A stretch of DNA of 16,289 nt from Bacteroidales bacterium UBA2030 (lineage in GTDB: Bacteria > Bacteroidota > Bacteroidia > Bacteroidales > TTA-H9). Shown here piece after piece: positions 8,038-15,594 of this stretch. The stretch spans positions 1 through 16,289 of the forward strand of contig DDBO01000032.1 of assembly GCA_002332755.1 (NCBI GenBank), read 5' to 3'. The notes under the pieces were generated by a model. The model was not told the DNA's origin, did not search any database, and was given only the letters and a program-made list of their open reading frames with translations. Within the stretch, counting starts at the first letter, position 1, and every line of letters begins with the position of its first letter. The translations under genes and the position numbers were made by a program.

Positions 8038-9021
8038 TCAAGCCTGAAAGGAGGATTTTCCTATTTTATAAATTTTCCAAACCAGCGACAGGATGTAAGC
8101 AAAAGTGACAAGGGCACCAGAGACTGCAGCCAGATAAGAGAACAGGAGCCATAATGGCAGCTTATGGTTATCATTCCATAAAGAGCGGGCATCCTTAATA
8201 TTGTGAGGAATGAGTTTAATGCCCCAGGTTTTGGTTTGCTGGGTTACAGCCATACCAAATTCTTCCTGTTCTGATTCAGGAATGCGGGCAATAATCACCA
8301 CATTTCCGGCCGTATCTGCAGGGAGGTCTTCGGGGAATACGGCGCTAACATATCCGTTTACATCGGTTAAAACTCCGGCTTCGCTCAGACGTAAATCGCG
8401 GAAATATCTCTTTACTGCGATTTCGACCGGGACACCACTCGTAGGTATTCTTTTATCATTTTCTATCCGAAACGCCCTGGCATAAATAGTTTTGGAATCT
8501 TCATCGAATCCAAGAGCCAGTCGAATTTTTCCCGTAGCCACAGTAGTATCATTCTCTGAAGCAGTAACTTCAGCCGCAACCGCTGGTGCCTCTGTTGCCT
8601 CCGCCTGCCCTGCCGGCTCGGCAGCGTTATCAGCTACTTTTTTTTTTGACAGGCTTCTCACAAAATTGATGATATTCCAACGATCCTGCTCAGGAAGGGT
8701 AGCCTTAAACGATGGCATGGCTCCCCTTCCATTGGTGATTTTATAAAACATTTCTCCATCGGTATTTTTCTGATACTGGTCGGAGGCCGGATCAGTAGGC
8801 TTGGGATTCAGCGGCAAACCATTATTTTTTCCAGGGTCTCCATGACAACTCTTGCAGTGTGTATTATAAAGGTTTTTGCCTTTACTGATACTCTCTGCCG
8901 AAGAAGCTACAGGATTTTTCCTGGCCTTTTCAGCTGCCGGCACAACCCATGTACCCTGGGCATATCCCAATATGAAAACAATACTCAGTATAGCTGCGGT
9001 GAATAATCCTTTAAGGTTCAT
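8038..9021 (-). CDS. Membrane-anchored monohaem cytochrome c with a beta-rich linker domain, electron-transfer partner of the NrfD module
   Basis: The 327-residue product has an N-terminal signal/hydrophobic segment (about 4-22). Its class I cytochrome c domain has CKSCH at 56-60 and probable axial Met102 (GRGAMPSF). An Ala/Glu-rich linker (about 130-160) leads to a region of about 110 residues (165-285) with alternating hydrophobic pattern, resembling an Ig-like/Big or carboxypeptidase-regulatory beta-sandwich. A C-terminal transmembrane helix (about 292-315) ends in a basic tail. The cytochrome and sandwich should therefore face the periplasm. It is the last gene of the Fe-S/NrfD/cytochrome module and probably receives electrons from it and hands them to the oxidases encoded next. 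A run of ten A residues on the coding strand (8638-8647) falls between the haem domain and the linker. The exact family name is not certain. Confidence 0.85.
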   Translation of the reverse strand: MNLKGLFTAAILSIVFILGYAQGTWVVPAAEKARKNPVASSAESISKGKNLYNTHCKSCHGDPGKNNGLPLNPKPTDPASDQYQKNTDGEMFYKITNGRGAMPSFKATLPEQDRWNIINFVRSLSKKKVADNAAEPAGQAEATEAPAVAAEVTASENDTTVATGKIRLALGFDEDSKTIYARAFRIENDKRIPTSGVPVEIAVKRYFRDLRLSEAGVLTDVNGYVSAVFPEDLPADTAGNVVIIARIPESEQEEFGMAVTQQTKTWGIKLIPHNIKDARSLWNDNHKLPLWLLFSYLAAVSGALVTFAYILSLVWKIYKIGKSSFQA

Positions 9022-9051
9022 ATGGTTTGTTTTTGATAGTGAAAATAAAAA

Positions 9052-10392
9052 TTACTTAATAACACTCTCGTCAATTCCTTGTTCATGGGCAGTTTCCCAG
9101 ATGGGAACTATGGGAAAAAGCTTAGCGATTATGGTAATTACGATAAGAACCCCAACCATGGGCAGTAAGGTGAGCATGATTTCAACTCCCGTAGGCTTGT
9201 AGGTAATGAAATTTTGCGGTACATTTTGGATGGGCAAATAAGGGTGTTGCTGGGTGGGGACAACGATAAGCAAACGCTTGAACCATGCACCCACCAGTAC
9301 GAAAATGGAAATTATAAGAGCAGGAAGAGGTTTACGGAAGGGTTTAAATATCAGCAAAAGCATGGGAATTACTAATCCGCCGAGCTGAGTAGCCCAAAAC
9401 ATTACTGCCCAATTGCCTGTAAACAAAGCTTCGAGGTGGTGCCCTTCGGCCTTCCGCATTTTATATGCAGGTACAAAATATTCGTTAAGATTGAAATACA
9501 AGTAGATAAAGCACATTAACACCAATAATTGTCCCATGCGGTTGAAATGGGCCTCGGTGATATAGTTGTGCAACTTGTAATTCGTTCTGAAAAAATACAT
9601 GGCGATGATTACTGCAGCTACCCCGCTAACGAAAGCGCCAGAGACAAAATAGGGGCCAAATATGGTAGAGTCCCACCCTACACGAAGCGTAGAGGCAAAA
9701 AGCCAGGAGGTAACTGTATGAATAGCTAAAGCAGTAGGAATAATAAGGATGGCAAGAACACGAATGGATTTTTTGATAAGGGCGTATTGCTCAGGGGCAG
9801 CAACCCAATTAGCAGACAAAAATTTATAAACAGCTTGCTGCCATTTAGGGGAATTTTGCATGCGACGTCTCAAAATAGCGGCATCGGGGATCATGGGTAT
9901 AAACAACAGAAGCAGACTGATGATGACATAGGTGGTAACCACCGTAACATCCCAGAGAATGGGGGATTGCAGCCTGCCATGAAGGAAAAGGTAGGGAAAC
10001 CTGTCGGGGCGCCCCATATCGATAATAATAACAATGCCGGCAAACATGGCAAAGGCCAAAGCAATGGTTTCGGCAATACGGGTAAGAGGGGTTATCCAGG
10101 GGATGCGGAGCAAGCCCAGCACAGAGGTAATGAGCATACCTATGAGCGAGGTGGCTACAAAAAATACAAAATTGCTGATGTACATTCCCCACTGAACATA
10201 ATCGCGCAGGGCCGTAACGCCCAATCCATCACGAAGCTGCAAATAATAGGCATAAAAACCCAGTGTGAGCATCAGAAGTAAAAAAAGCACCCATATTTCC
10301 AATCCTTTATGACTTTTCAGCGGCCGAATGAGGTCATCCTCGATTTGGGTAAGCCGCTGACGCGATTCCTCCAACGATAACTTTTTTTCCAT
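9052..10392 (-). CDS. NrfD/PsrC-type polytopic membrane subunit (ActC-like), probable quinol-interacting protein
   Basis: A 446-residue integral membrane protein with about ten predicted hydrophobic helices after a polar N-terminal stretch of about 30 residues. NrfD-family features include a membrane-border segment GRPDRFPYLFLHGRLQSPILWD-like in the 126-147 region and the central SWLFASTLRVGWDSTIFGPYF-like region near 229-249, similar to ActC and other long NrfD proteins. Family members exchange electrons with (mena)quinol and do not bind haem. The Fe-S protein gene lies 33 bases upstream and the cytochrome c gene 30 bases downstream, so the three probably form one complex. Whether it oxidises menaquinol or works in reverse cannot be read from the sequence. 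Confidence 0.88.
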   Translation of the reverse strand: MEKKLSLEESRQRLTQIEDDLIRPLKSHKGLEIWVLFLLLMLTLGFYAYYLQLRDGLGVTALRDYVQWGMYISNFVFFVATSLIGMLITSVLGLLRIPWITPLTRIAETIALAFAMFAGIVIIIDMGRPDRFPYLFLHGRLQSPILWDVTVVTTYVIISLLLLFIPMIPDAAILRRRMQNSPKWQQAVYKFLSANWVAAPEQYALIKKSIRVLAILIIPTALAIHTVTSWLFASTLRVGWDSTIFGPYFVSGAFVSGVAAVIIAMYFFRTNYKLHNYITEAHFNRMGQLLVLMCFIYLYFNLNEYFVPAYKMRKAEGHHLEALFTGNWAVMFWATQLGGLVIPMLLLIFKPFRKPLPALIISIFVLVGAWFKRLLIVVPTQQHPYLPIQNVPQNFITYKPTGVEIMLTLLPMVGVLIVITIIAKLFPIVPIWETAHEQGIDESVIK

Positions 10393-10425
10393 ATTTGTTC
10401 AGGTTTTGTTCACGATACAATTGAC

Positions 10426-11388
10426 TTAGCTATGCGAGGCAGTCTGTTCCTCACCGGGAGCGGGAAATATTCTGTTTTTGGGTGGTAGGTAAAATACCCT
10501 GGGCTTTGTACCTAACTCTTCAAGATAGGTATAACCCCCATTGTCCTTTATGAGTTGAGAGAAGCGCACTGCTTCTTTTGTGGTGCCATTCACCACAACA
10601 TCCTCGTTCATATCGCCAAACCAATAAACGCCATTCGGGCATGAAGATACGCAATAGGGTAATTCACCTTTACGCAGGCGGTCGGCACTGAAAAGGCATT
10701 TAGAAATGGTACCTTTCTTCTGAGGTACATTGAGTTCTACGTCATAAGGTTGGTCTTTGTATTTCTCACTGTCGCGGGGTTCAAACCAGTTAAATATCCG
10801 GGCGCTGTATGGGCAGGCAGCAACACAAAAACGACAACCAATGCAACGAAGGTTGTCGATGAGCACAATGCCATCCTGCCGTTTGAAGGTCGCATTCACA
10901 GGACAAACCTTTACGCAAGGGGGATTGTCGCAATGGTAGCAGGGTTTTGGCATATAATACGGAGCACTGTGTTCCGAATCCTTCATCACCAGTGTATTGA
11001 TGTGATATTGATCCGGGCGGAGCTGATGGGCAGCCTGGCAGGCAGCAATACACATACGGGCATTGCGGCATTTGGCCAGATCGATAACCATGACCCAGCT
11101 TTTTCCTGGTATGCCTTCTCTTCCCCTGCGCTGCATTTCGTCTTCAATATCAAGCTCTTCCTGCTCTATTTTTTGCAATTCGCTCTCAGGAACTTCTACG
11201 AGCTGTCCATCGGCCGTAAGAACTCTTACCTTTTTTCCTTCAGGATGTTTCCGTTCTTCATAATCTGAAGCTACATAAACTGCGCCGGCAGCAGCAGCCA
11301 CACCAACGCCGGCAAATATTCCTATTTTCTTCAGAAAATCACGGCGGCCTTCACCATCATTTTCTGGTATATGGGTGTTTTCTTCCAT
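10426..11388 (-). CDS. Tat-exported iron-sulfur electron-transfer protein (PsrB/NrfC/ActB-like), two cysteine motifs incomplete
   Basis: A 320-residue periplasmic ferredoxin-like subunit. A twin-arginine motif (RRDFLKK, residues 15-21) precedes a hydrophobic Ala-rich stretch (22-40), indicating Tat export. Four cysteine motifs can be placed. Motif I has Cys107, 113 and 117 with Ala110 where the second Cys is expected. Motif II is complete at 150/153/158/162. Motif III is complete at 182/185/188/192. Motif IV has Cys231, 246 and 250 with Ser234 in place of its second Cys. Canonical family members have 16 Cys binding four [4Fe-4S] clusters; here only 14 remain. It is the first gene of the Fe-S/NrfD/cytochrome c module and lacks an accompanying molybdopterin subunit. 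It probably relays electrons between the NrfD protein and the cytochrome. Confidence 0.9.
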   Translation of the reverse strand: MEENTHIPENDGEGRRDFLKKIGIFAGVGVAAAAGAVYVASDYEERKHPEGKKVRVLTADGQLVEVPESELQKIEQEELDIEDEMQRRGREGIPGKSWVMVIDLAKCRNARMCIAACQAAHQLRPDQYHINTLVMKDSEHSAPYYMPKPCYHCDNPPCVKVCPVNATFKRQDGIVLIDNLRCIGCRFCVAACPYSARIFNWFEPRDSEKYKDQPYDVELNVPQKKGTISKCLFSADRLRKGELPYCVSSCPNGVYWFGDMNEDVVVNGTTKEAVRFSQLIKDNGGYTYLEELGTKPRVFYLPPKNRIFPAPGEEQTASHS

Positions 11389-11485
11389 AATCTAAATTGG
11401 TTTTGGTTATTGGCATTATAAAAATAAAAACTTTTATCACTTTGTTCATACGTTTAGATATGGTAATGCTTAATTTAGAAAAACA

Positions 11486-11509
11486 AAAGGCCATCTTCGG
11501 ATGGCCTTT
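11486..11509 (-). terminator. Intrinsic terminator of the lemA-TPM operon
   Basis: AAAGGCCATC and GATGGCCTTT form a perfect 10-bp stem with a four-base loop. On the minus strand it is followed by TGTTTTT (T-rich). It lies 64 bases past the stop of the secreted TPM gene and about 100 bases before the Fe-S gene start, so it separates the envelope operon from the respiratory block. Confidence 0.85.
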
Positions 11510-11572
11510 CAATCACAATTATATGTATGTCAATTATTTACAACATAATTAAAAATCAGTATAAATTAGAGA

Positions 11573-12391
11573 TCACCAACTTCCCGAAGCACCTCCTCCA
11601 CCAAAACTGCCACCGCCGAAGCCTCCAAAACCTCCACCACCGAAGCCACCCCCGAAAGGACCTCGTCCTCCACTAAAATCGCTCCATTTTCCCCGTTGAC
11701 CCATATTCCCTAACATATTCATCCACATCAAGGTAGAGAGAATAGAACCCGTATTGGTTCCTGCGTGATAGTAATTTTGCCTTCCTTTAAAAATCACCAG
11801 CGCAAAAATGAGGAGAATTACCACAAGTACTATAAGGCCTGCAATAGGGTCTCCCTCTCCTTTAAGGTAATCTTCAGCCTTATATTTACCAGAGGAAAGT
11901 TGCATGATGATGTTGGCTGCTGCTTCTATACCGCCGGTATAATCTCCCTCTCGGAATCGGGGTATCATTTCGGTTTCAATGATGCGCTTGGAGACTGCGT
12001 CGGTTATCACCTCCTCAAGGCCATATCCAACGGAAATTCTTATACGTCCGGGGCCCTCGTCATTTTTAGGTTTCAAAACGATAAGCACTCCATTGTTTTT
12101 CCCTTTTTGCCCCACTCCCCATTTCTCTGCCAACCGGTCGGCAAAATCAGTTATATCGTAATCGCCCAGCGATGGAATTGTTACAATGGCAATTTGCGTT
12201 GAAGTTGAATCATCGAAAGCTACCAATTTGGCTTCGAGCATGGCTGTGCGTTCGGGTTCGAGCACGCCCGCCAAATCGTTAACTAACCTGGGTGGCACAG
12301 GACGCTCGGGCAAATCGGCTGCTTTCAAAGGCAATATTACCATCAGCAAGCTGAGCATTAATAATCCACGAAAGGGCTTTCTTTTATTCAT
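11573..12391 (-). CDS. Secreted/membrane TPM-domain protein (YgcG-like) with Gly-rich C-terminus
   Basis: I place the start at the ATG at 12391 (MNKRKPFRG), because it gives a normal signal peptide ending near LKA|ADLPE; a longer in-frame extension to 12430 has no such logic. The product has 272 residues. The TPM domain spans about residues 30-165 (VNDLAGVLEP, ITDFADRLAEKWGVG, NNGVLIVLKP, RISVGYGLEEVITDA). A transmembrane helix follows (about 180-200), then a low-complexity tail of Gly, Phe and Ser ending in SGSW. TPM proteins are linked to photosystem repair or phosphatase activity in plants; the bacterial role is unclear. The start overlaps the upstream TPM gene by eight bases (ATGAATAA), so the two are probably translationally coupled. 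Confidence 0.88.
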   Translation of the reverse strand: MNKRKPFRGLLMLSLLMVILPLKAADLPERPVPPRLVNDLAGVLEPERTAMLEAKLVAFDDSTSTQIAIVTIPSLGDYDITDFADRLAEKWGVGQKGKNNGVLIVLKPKNDEGPGRIRISVGYGLEEVITDAVSKRIIETEMIPRFREGDYTGGIEAAANIIMQLSSGKYKAEDYLKGEGDPIAGLIVLVVILLIFALVIFKGRQNYYHAGTNTGSILSTLMWMNMLGNMGQRGKWSDFSGGRGPFGGGFGGGGFGGFGGGSFGGGGASGSW

Positions 12392-12839
12392 CACCGAAGG
12401 ATATTTCGTTGGGGAGTTCATTAACATCATTGCGTTGAATAGGGAAATATTTTTGGAGGTAGTGGCCTATTTCATTAATTACCTCAACAAGACCATCCGA
12501 GAATCTTCCTTCTCTGAAATGGATAAGAGCATTCATTTTAAGGTTCTCCCAAAAATCTTTAGGCACAACCGAATTAATACCTATGTCGCCGATGAAGGCA
12601 AATTTGCGGCTTTCCAAAGCCAGGTATATAAGAACACCGTTGCGTTTTTCGGTTTTATGCATACCGAGCTTCTCGAAAATATAGGCAGCGCGATCGAGCA
12701 CTTCACCAGGACAACGTGTTTCGATGTGAACCCTTATTTCTCCTGAAGTTTCCAACTCTGCATCGCGGATTGCTCTTTCGATACGGCTGCGCTCCTCCTC
12801 GGTGAACCAACTTTTGGCTGTTTTAAACATTTTCAACAT
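12384..12839 (-). CDS. Short TPM-domain protein without signal peptide
   Basis: A 151-residue protein that is nearly all TPM domain: an N-terminal helix with TEEERSRIERAIRDAE, then SGEIRVHIET (about 32-41), RNGVLIYLALESRKFAFIGD (about 66-85) and the helical FREGRFSDGLVEVINEIG (about 108-125). No signal peptide or transmembrane helix is visible, so it is probably cytoplasmic, unlike its downstream neighbour. A LemA gene followed by one short and one secreted TPM gene is a common arrangement in Bacteroidota, and the three products are thought to act together at the envelope. The biochemical function is unknown. Confidence 0.88.
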   Translation of the reverse strand: MLKMFKTAKSWFTEEERSRIERAIRDAELETSGEIRVHIETRCPGEVLDRAAYIFEKLGMHKTEKRNGVLIYLALESRKFAFIGDIGINSVVPKDFWENLKMNALIHFREGRFSDGLVEVINEIGHYLQKYFPIQRNDVNELPNEISFGDE

Positions 12840-12867
12840 GGTAAATTTCTTTTTGCTGATGAAACGA

Positions 12868-12898
12868 AAGGCAGGAAAACCCGTCGGGTTCCTGCCTT
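12868..12898 (-). terminator. Strong hairpin between lemA and the short TPM gene; partial terminator or processing site
   Basis: AAGGCAGG and CCTGCCTT, extended by AACCC/GGGTT across a two-base bulge and a three-base loop, give about 13 bp of stem. On the minus strand it is followed by TCGTTTCATC, a poor T-tract. It lies between the lemA stop (12918) and the next ATG (12839). It may therefore reduce readthrough, giving more lemA than TPM mRNA, or stabilise a processed lemA transcript. Confidence 0.5.
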
Positions 12899-12917
12899 GA
12901 GAATCATTAGGGCTATT

Positions 12918-13508
12918 TTAGAATTCAACTTTTGGTGCGGTTTCAGCGCCTTCAGCAGCCTGGAAATAGGCCTTTTTCTCGAAGCCAAACATCGATGCGA
13001 AAATGTTGCGCGGGAAAGTCCTGATATTCGTATTGTATGCTTGAGCCATTTCGTTGAACTTGCGACGCTCGACTGCAATCCGATTTTCTGTTCCTTCCAG
13101 TTGCGACTGAAGTTCCAGGAAGTTTTGATTGGCTTTGAGGTCGGGGTAGCGTTCGACCACCACCATCAACCTTGCTAAGGCAGAGCTCAAACCATCCTGG
13201 GCAGCCTGAAATTTCTGCAAGCTGGCTTCATCAAGCTTTTCGGGGTTGATCTGCACAGAAGTAGCCTTGGCCCTTGCCTCAATAACATCGGTCAGGGTTT
13301 TCTGCTCGAAATTGGCGTAGCCTTTCACTGTATTCACCAGGTTAGGAATGAGGTCGGCCCGGCGCTGATATACATTCTCAACATTCGCCCATTGTGCGTT
13401 TACAGCCTCCTCCGACTTCACAAGTGAGTTATACATACCTATACCCTGAAAAATAAAGACAAGAATAACAAAAACAATTACCAGGGTAATAATGAGTCCT
13501 TTTTTCAT
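12918..13508 (-). CDS. lemA: LemA family membrane protein
   Basis: A 196-residue protein with one N-terminal transmembrane helix (about residues 4-24) and an otherwise helical, coiled-coil-like domain. Family hallmarks are YNSLVKSEEAVNAQWANVEN (residues 26-45), YQRRADLIPNLVNTVKGYA (47-65) and the C-terminal ERRKFNEMAQAYNTNIRTFP region (about 147-166). The topology puts a short N-terminus on one side and the helical bundle on the other side of the membrane. The molecular role is not established. It is the first gene of the lemA-TPM-TPM operon, with a -7-like box 45 bases before its start. Confidence 0.93.
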   Translation of the reverse strand: MKKGLIITLVIVFVILVFIFQGIGMYNSLVKSEEAVNAQWANVENVYQRRADLIPNLVNTVKGYANFEQKTLTDVIEARAKATSVQINPEKLDEASLQKFQAAQDGLSSALARLMVVVERYPDLKANQNFLELQSQLEGTENRIAVERRKFNEMAQAYNTNIRTFPRNIFASMFGFEKKAYFQAAEGAETAPKVEF

Positions 13509-13552
13509 AATGATTGGATATTTGGTTTAAAACAGGTTTGAATAAACGTGCA

Positions 13553-13560
13553 CAAATATA
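13553..13560 (-). promoter_or_regulatory. Candidate Bacteroidota -7 box upstream of lemA
   Basis: On the minus strand this reads TATATTTG (consensus TAnnTTTG), 45 bases before the lemA ATG and just past the htpG hairpin. No -33 TTG element is evident at the normal spacing. It is identical to the box before ccoS. Confidence 0.35.
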
Positions 13561-13565
13561 ATTCA

Positions 13566-13590
13566 TCCCGCAGGAGTGATACCTGCGGGA
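13566..13590 (-). terminator. Hairpin terminator downstream of htpG
   Basis: TCCCGCAGG and CCTGCGGGA form a perfect 9-bp GC-rich stem with a seven-base loop. It begins ten bases past the htpG stop. The sequence after the stem on the minus strand (TGAATTATATTTG) is AU-rich but lacks a run of T, so termination may be imperfect. Confidence 0.65.
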
Positions 13591-13599
13591 GGGTTAGTT

Positions 13600-15510
13600 T
13601 CACGAAATAAAATTCACCGAACGCTTCACAAATTCAGTCAGGGCCTGGCCTTTGAGCATACCTTGCTGCAGCAACGCCAGGTCTTTGAGCTGGCTTGCCA
13701 GGCTTTTCCGACGGTTTTCGTCCTGCTCTTCGGCCAAAGTAAATACCAACGGATGATTGGCATTGATAACCAAATTCAGATGGTCGGGCAGATTGTCCAT
13801 ATACGACATGCTCCCGCCAAGGGCCGACATATCTTTCATCCTGCGCATGTATTCAGGACGGGTGATCATCACCGGAAGGTCGGTTTCGCTGAGATTCTCA
13901 AACTCAATACTAAAGGTAACCTTATCCACCAACTCCTCGAAAAGTTTTTTCAAAGATTCTTTCTGGCTATCGCTGAGCTTTGAAATTGTGTTTTCTTCTT
14001 TGGGTATCAGCTTGTCGATTACATCAGCATCCACACGCACAAAACGCGATTTATCGAATTTGGTTTCGATGTGGTTGATGAAATGATTGTCGAGAATACC
14101 ATCCATCAGCAATACATTGTATCCTTTTTCGCGTGCGGCCTGGATAAAAGTATGCTGACCTTCGGGATCGCTGGCATATAAATAAACCAGTTGCTTGTCT
14201 TTATCGGTTTGGTTTTCTTTAATCAGCCTACGATACTCTTCAAAAGTATAGTATTTGCTGTCGATGTCGCGGAACAGGTAGAACTTTTCGGCTCTTTCGT
14301 AGAATTTCTGTTCCGAGATCATTCCGTATTGAATGAACACTTTAATATCGTCCCATTTCTTCTCAAAATCTTCACGGTTGTTCTTGAAAAGTTCTTCAAG
14401 TTTATCGGCCACCTTTTTGGTGATGTGTCCTGATATTTTCTTTACCTGCGGATCGCTTTGCAGATAACTGCGCGACACGTTCAGGGGAATATCTGGTGAA
14501 TCGATGACGCCGTGGAGCAGGGTAAGAAACTCAGGCACAATTCCTTCTACATTGTCGGTTACATACACCTGATTGCAATAAAGCTGGATTTTTTCTTTTT
14601 GCACTTCCACCCTGTCGCGACGAATTTTCGGGAAGTAGAGAATGCCGGTAAGTGTGAAAGGATAATCTACGTTGAGGTGAATCCAAAACAGGGGTTCATC
14701 GAAAGTATATGGATAGAGTTCACGGTAAAAATTCTTGTAATCCTCGTCGCTGAGATCAACGGGCTTGCGTGTCCAGAGAGGCCGGGTATTATTGATAATC
14801 CGGGGCTTTTCTACCTCTTTGTAAACATCGTTTCCATCCTTGTCTTTTTCTCCCTCTACCTTTTCCCTGACTTTTTCCGTGCCAAATATTATCTCGACAG
14901 GCAAGAAACGGCAATATTTCCGCAACAATTCGAGCACACGGTATTCTTCGAGAAATTCCTCATTGTCTTTATTGATATGCAAAACGATATCAGTGCCTCT
15001 CTCAGTGCGGCTACCTTTTTTCATGGTATAATCGGGTGAACCGTCGCATTCCCAAATCACGGGCTCTGCGCCTTCTCGATAAGAAAGGGTATGAATCTCC
15101 ACCTTGTCGGCTACCATGAACGAACTATAGAAGCCTAAGCCAAAATGACCAATCAGCTGACTGGCCTCAGCTTCTGATTTTCCTTTGAATTTACTGATAA
15201 ATTCTTCGGCGCTTGAAAAAGCAATCTGGTTGATGTACTTATCTACTTCCTCGGCAGTCATCCCAATGCCCCGGTCGCTAACGGTCAGTGTCTTTTTCTT
15301 TTTGTCGAGCTTTACCTCAATTTGCAACTGACCCAGTTCACCTTTCACTTCGCCCAACGAGGCAAGCCCTTTGAGCTTGGTCGTGGCATCAACCGCATTG
15401 GCAATCAATTCGCGGAGAAAAATCTCATGCTCCGAGTAAAGGAATTTTTTGATTATTGGAAAAATATTCTCGGTCTGAACGTTAATTTTACCTTTCTGTA
15501 CTGAACTCAT
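13600..15510 (-). CDS. htpG: Bacterial Hsp90 chaperone HtpG
   Basis: A cytosolic ATP-dependent chaperone of 636 residues, normal for the family. The N-terminal GHKL ATPase domain shows FLRELIANAVDA (catalytic Glu and nucleotide-contact Asn), DRGIGMT, GHFGLGFYSSFMVAD and the RGTDI segment. The middle domain contains PLWTRKP and LYCNQVYVTDNVEGIVPEFL, with the Arg-containing loop DSPDIPLNVSRSYLQ. A C-terminal dimerisation domain completes the protein. The canonical LISNASDA is LIANAVDA here, a mild variation. The ATG at 15510 follows a 90-base leader that begins after an intrinsic terminator, so the gene is probably transcribed from its own promoter in 15511-15602. I could not fix that promoter with confidence; TATACTTTG at the upstream end of this leader is one near-match to the -7 consensus. 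Confidence 0.97.
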   Translation of the reverse strand: MSSVQKGKINVQTENIFPIIKKFLYSEHEIFLRELIANAVDATTKLKGLASLGEVKGELGQLQIEVKLDKKKKTLTVSDRGIGMTAEEVDKYINQIAFSSAEEFISKFKGKSEAEASQLIGHFGLGFYSSFMVADKVEIHTLSYREGAEPVIWECDGSPDYTMKKGSRTERGTDIVLHINKDNEEFLEEYRVLELLRKYCRFLPVEIIFGTEKVREKVEGEKDKDGNDVYKEVEKPRIINNTRPLWTRKPVDLSDEDYKNFYRELYPYTFDEPLFWIHLNVDYPFTLTGILYFPKIRRDRVEVQKEKIQLYCNQVYVTDNVEGIVPEFLTLLHGVIDSPDIPLNVSRSYLQSDPQVKKISGHITKKVADKLEELFKNNREDFEKKWDDIKVFIQYGMISEQKFYERAEKFYLFRDIDSKYYTFEEYRRLIKENQTDKDKQLVYLYASDPEGQHTFIQAAREKGYNVLLMDGILDNHFINHIETKFDKSRFVRVDADVIDKLIPKEENTISKLSDSQKESLKKLFEELVDKVTFSIEFENLSETDLPVMITRPEYMRRMKDMSALGGSMSYMDNLPDHLNLVINANHPLVFTLAEEQDENRRKSLASQLKDLALLQQGMLKGQALTEFVKRSVNFIS

Positions 15511-15594
15511 GCCTAATAATGTTTTAATCTACAGGCCACAATTTCGACAAAGGCCGTGCCACGAAAAGTTTGCCTGCCATTTTGGCAAAGTATA

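Noticed and set aside
9787..10281. Plus-strand open frame of 164 codons
   Set aside because: It is an antisense shadow of the NrfD gene, with low-complexity polar composition and no family features.
11415..11420. TATAAT on the minus strand upstream of the Fe-S gene
   Set aside because: There is no -35-like element at 16-18 bases, and this sequence type is not the usual Bacteroidota promoter. The promoter of the Fe-S/NrfD module remains unlocated in 11389-11485.
14512..15039. Plus-strand open frame of 175 codons
   Set aside because: It lies fully antisense to htpG, whose minus-strand reading is unmistakable.
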